A stretch of 64,000 bases of DNA from Hymenobacter negativus. Its GTDB lineage: Bacteria; Bacteroidota; Bacteroidia; Cytophagales; Hymenobacteraceae. The DNA is taken from NCBI RefSeq assembly GCF_017571495.1, contig NZ_JAGETZ010000003.1, positions 310,001 to 374,000 on the forward strand, given 5' to 3'. A program made the position numbers and the translations under genes. Of this stretch, positions 61,716-64,000 are shown in pieces. Positions within the stretch are counted from its first letter, which is position 1. Every line of letters starts with the position of its first letter. The notes under the pieces were generated by a model. It did no database searches. It worked only from the letters and a program-made list of their open reading frames with translations, and had not been told where the DNA came from.

Positions 61716-61747
61716 TCTCTTATTGGCGAAAGATTTACGAGAGGTAA

Positions 61748-62440
61748 TCAGCTCAGGGAGGATTCTACCTGCGTGCGGCCCATGAGGCGCACCGTCCCGT
61801 ACCCCACCAACAGAAACAGTCCGAAAACCAGCGTCACGCCCCAGGTACCGGGGAAGGAGAACGGATGCAAAATCCGGTTCAGAATGTCGTAGAACAGCGA
61901 GAGCGGGTTGGTGAGCACGTCCCAGGAGTTGAAGCGCAGGTAACGGCCCAGGTAGATGCCGAAGCTGCTGAGTAGCAGTGCCACCGTAGCAAACCCCCAG
62001 CCCGCCCAGAAGCCCAGCCGCTGCTGCACCAGCCGCTGCATGTCGGAAAGCGAGGCGTAGGCCAGCATCAGGCCGTTCCAAGCGCAACTCAGGATGAGCG
62101 CGAGGTCATACCAAAGCGGCACACCGGGCCGGGTATCGAGGTGGAATAAATCGGTGAGGATGTAGGGGGCGTTGGGAAAGAACAGCAGCCACGCCGCGCC
62201 CACTGGCAGCAGAATACGTGCTTTCAGCGAGCCTTTGGCGGTGCCCAGCATAGTGCTCAGCCCAAATGGAATAACGGCCAGAAACAGATTCCAGATAAGG
62301 AAGAGGAAGGTAAGGCGGCCGGTCATGGCGGCCCGGCCGATAATCAGGAGCACGCTCAGGGCGATGGAGGCGGCCAGCACGAATACCAGCGTGAGCCGGG
62401 CCCGGGAGAAGGGAGAAACGGGGAGAACAGAAGCTTGCAT
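61748..62440 (-). CDS. DUF1361 membrane protein
   Basis: A 230-residue protein from the ATG at 62440 (MQASVLPVSPFSR), with about six to seven membrane helices and the DUF1361 motif LFFPNAPYILTDLFHLDTRPGVPLWYD (in pieces). The family has no assigned function. The frame extends to 62482, but the shorter start places a charged head before the first helix. Confidence 0.83.
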   Translation of the reverse strand: MQASVLPVSPFSRARLTLVFVLAASIALSVLLIIGRAAMTGRLTFLFLIWNLFLAVIPFGLSTMLGTAKGSLKARILLPVGAAWLLFFPNAPYILTDLFHLDTRPGVPLWYDLALILSCAWNGLMLAYASLSDMQRLVQQRLGFWAGWGFATVALLLSSFGIYLGRYLRFNSWDVLTNPLSLFYDILNRILHPFSFPGTWGVTLVFGLFLLVGYGTVRLMGRTQVESSLS

Positions 62441-62728
62441 AAGCTTAAAGATAGGAGTGTGCGACGAAGACAAGCCAGCCACGCGAATAGCGTAAGGACA
62501 ACCGAAGCGCGCAAAAGGCTGTTTGGAAGGCGCAGAAACGTGCTCAGAGAGTGTTTTAATGTCTTTGAAAGGAGTAAAATCTCGTTCAATAGATGTTTCT
62601 AATCCTTTCGAAGGTCCGATACGTCATTCAGAAAGACAAATACATATGCTGCCAGGTAACTTGTAATGCTTCGATAGGGGGATTATAAGGATAAAAAAGA
62701 CCTAGAGTGGTTTCAGAATCAGTAGCTA

Positions 62729-62804
62729 GTAGCGCAAACTTTCAGTTCGCGTTTTAAAACGACTGCCAAGCGGCGCAGGGACGCGAACTGAAAGTGCGCG
62801 CTAC
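62729..62804. repeat. 24-base inverted repeat (CTTTCAGTTCGCG family)
   Basis: Arms 62729-62752 and 62781-62804 match as reverse complements with two mismatches, around CTTTCAGTTCGCGT. It has the size and location of a dispersed intergenic repeat. Confidence 0.65.
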
Positions 62805-62924
62805 GGTCCGGCCGATGCATTAATGCCGAAACGGCCCTAAATACACTTAATGTAATCGGACCTGTTTTCTTTCTGCTAAATGTGGGGGAAGAGTGGCTGC
62901 CTGGGTACCCCCGGCTTTTATAGC

Positions 62925-62932
62925 TAATTTTG
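62925..62932 (+). promoter_or_regulatory. -7 box (TAATTTTG)
   Basis: Perfect TAnnTTTG about 38 bases before the ATG at 62971. Confidence 0.55.
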
Positions 62933-62970
62933 CCCCGCTTACCACGGGGGCAAGCCTGTTTTTTGGTTCA

Positions 62971-64000
62971 ATGACGTTACTTTTTACGCGGCTGTCGCTT
63001 CAATGGCTTACGGCTGGCCTGCTGCTGGCTAGCTCCGTGTTTGCCCAAACACCTGCCGCGCCCGCGCCTACTAAAGCGCCCGCACTGAAAGCCCCTGCCA
63101 CCAAGGCCCCCGCCGCTCCGACAGCTACCAAAACGCCGGCTGGCTCCACTGCCGCTCCGGCAAGCACCAAAGCGCCGGCGGCCACCACGCCCACCGGCAC
63201 TAAGCCCACTCCCGCCAAGGCCCCGGCAGCCAAGCCCCGCCCCACCGCCGTGCCGCCCGCCGAAGCCAGCGTACGCTACCGGGCCGGCAAAAATCAGCTC
63301 GACCAAGGCAACTACGCCGCCGCGCTGGCGCAGCTGGAGCTTTTGGCCCAGCCTACCTCCCGCTTCGCCCGCGCCGCCGATGCCGCCTACTTGGCCGCTG
63401 TAGCTGCCGCCCGCCTCAAGCAGTGGCCCGATGCTGAGCAGTTGCTCAACCTGCTCCGCACCGAGTACCCCACGTACCCCAACATGCCTGATGCCTTATT
63501 TCTGCAAGGGCAGGCTTCGTTCGAGCAGGAGGATTTTGATACTGCTCTCAAAACCCTGAGCCTGCTGCCGCCCGACAAGCTAGTGGCCGAGCGCGACGCC
63601 ATGAAGGCCGCCTACCTGCCCCGTATCAAGGACCGTAACACGTGGCTGCGCAACCTGCGCCGCTACCCCGACGACGCTGCCCTGGCCCGCGCCTATGCCG
63701 ACCACCTCATCGTCGGTGGCGCTTACACCGACGCCGACCGCCCGCAGCTCGATGAGCTGATTGCCAAGTTCAGCCTCGACCGCGCTCGCTACACGCCGCG
63801 CCCGCGCCCAGTATCGGTGCGCAAAACCAGCTACAACATCGGCGTGCTGCTGCCCTTCGAGCTGAGCGATCCCAGCTGGCAGACCGTGCGCAAAAACCAG
63901 TTTGTGACCGACCTCTACGCTGGCCTGCGCTTGGCCCAGGACAGCCTCCAGCGGGCCGGTCACCCCGTCCAGCTCTTTGCCTACGACACCGGCGCCGATA
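62971..64000 (+). CDS. Periplasmic TPR / substrate-binding-like protein, 5' part (LpoA-like layout)
   Basis: The gene runs off the right edge; about 343 residues are present. A signal peptide (MTLLFTRLSLQWLTAGLLLA, cut near VFAQ) is followed by a low-complexity Ala/Pro/Lys/Thr linker (about 27-92, repeated TKAPA units), then TPR-like helices (NQLDQGNYAAALAQL, QWPDAEQLLNLLR), and from about residue 290 the start of a periplasmic-binding-protein fold (YNIGVLLPFEL, LYAGLRLAQDSLQ). This layout matches Bacteroidota branched-chain-type binding proteins and, loosely, LpoA. Function is uncertain. Confidence 0.75.
   Translation, partial: MTLLFTRLSLQWLTAGLLLASSVFAQTPAAPAPTKAPALKAPATKAPAAPTATKTPAGSTAAPASTKAPAATTPTGTKPTPAKAPAAKPRPTAVPPAEASVRYRAGKNQLDQGNYAAALAQLELLAQPTSRFARAADAAYLAAVAAARLKQWPDAEQLLNLLRTEYPTYPNMPDALFLQGQASFEQEDFDTALKTLSLLPPDKLVAERDAMKAAYLPRIKDRNTWLRNLRRYPDDAALARAYADHLIVGGAYTDADRPQLDELIAKFSLDRARYTPRPRPVSVRKTSYNIGVLLPFELSDPSWQTVRKNQFVTDLYAGLRLAQDSLQRAGHPVQLFAYDTGAD

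Larger units (their letters stand above)
62441..62970. other. 530-bp intergenic region
   Basis: No protein gene was seen. The region holds the inverted repeat 62729-62804 and, near its right end, the -7 box of the last gene. The part 62520-62720 is AT-rich and featureless to my eye. Confidence 0.55.

Overview
The window reads as chromosomal DNA of a high-GC Bacteroidota, most likely a Hymenobacter-like member of the Cytophagales. The supports are type IX secretion sorting domains of both kinds (a gliding-motility type B tail and two type A tails), upstream boxes of the Bacteroidota form TAnnTTTG, weak or absent Shine-Dalgarno sequences, a DUF3078 protein, and many dispersed palindromic intergenic repeats. 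No tRNA or rRNA gene was seen. One structural RNA, the SRP RNA ffs, lies on the minus strand near 48.0 kb.

Layout. 0-10 kb: the 5' part of rlmD and two large secreted T9SS cargo proteins with PKD-like and GEVED repeats. 9.8-21.1 kb: a short-chain dehydrogenase, an S8 protease, a small membrane protein convergent with a winged-helix-like protein, a secreted PIG-L deacetylase, a TIGR03862-type flavoprotein, a cation/proton antiporter and a ClC chloride transporter. 21.2-31.9 kb: two TetR regulators and an aerobic phenylacetate degradation cluster, regulator-paaE then paaABCD-G-H-Z-F. A conserved palindrome (TTAACTAAC-N4-GTTAGTTAA) stands before both the regulator and paaA, so the cluster is probably a local repressor regulon. 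paaK, paaI and paaJ are not in the window. 32-41.7 kb: a cytosine-deaminase-like enzyme, an AddB-like PD-(D/E)XK nuclease, a BLUF protein lacking its photoactive tyrosine, a DUF3078 protein, an alpha/beta hydrolase with a displaced nucleophile, an IS5-family remnant and a polytopic membrane protein. 41.8-48.1 kb: an AT-rich two-domain protein, a three-gene sugar/glycan set (GT2, DegT aminotransferase, Gfo/Idh dehydrogenase), ftsE with a small partner, fructose-6-phosphate aldolase-like transaldolase, and ffs. 48.3-53.1 kb: a six-gene plus-strand run: ECF sigma factor, one-TM protein, periplasmic metal-sensor-like protein, MbnP, MbnH and a YHYH T9SS protein. This looks like a copper-linked, sigma-controlled module. 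53.3-64 kb: guaA, a class I amidotransferase, dgt, an M1 peptidase, three DUF proteins and the start of a TPR/periplasmic-binding protein.

The least explained structure is a pair of degenerate tandem arrays with exactly 21-bp period in non-coding DNA. Array A (13666-13916) is AT-rich with a GGCTAA core and abuts the start codon of the winged-helix-like gene. Array B (40745-40912) is GC-rich with a TACGG core. Their sequences differ but the period is identical and equals two turns of B-DNA, which suggests protein binding on one face of the helix. I know no named element of this form. All calls rest on reading the sequence; no search was run.
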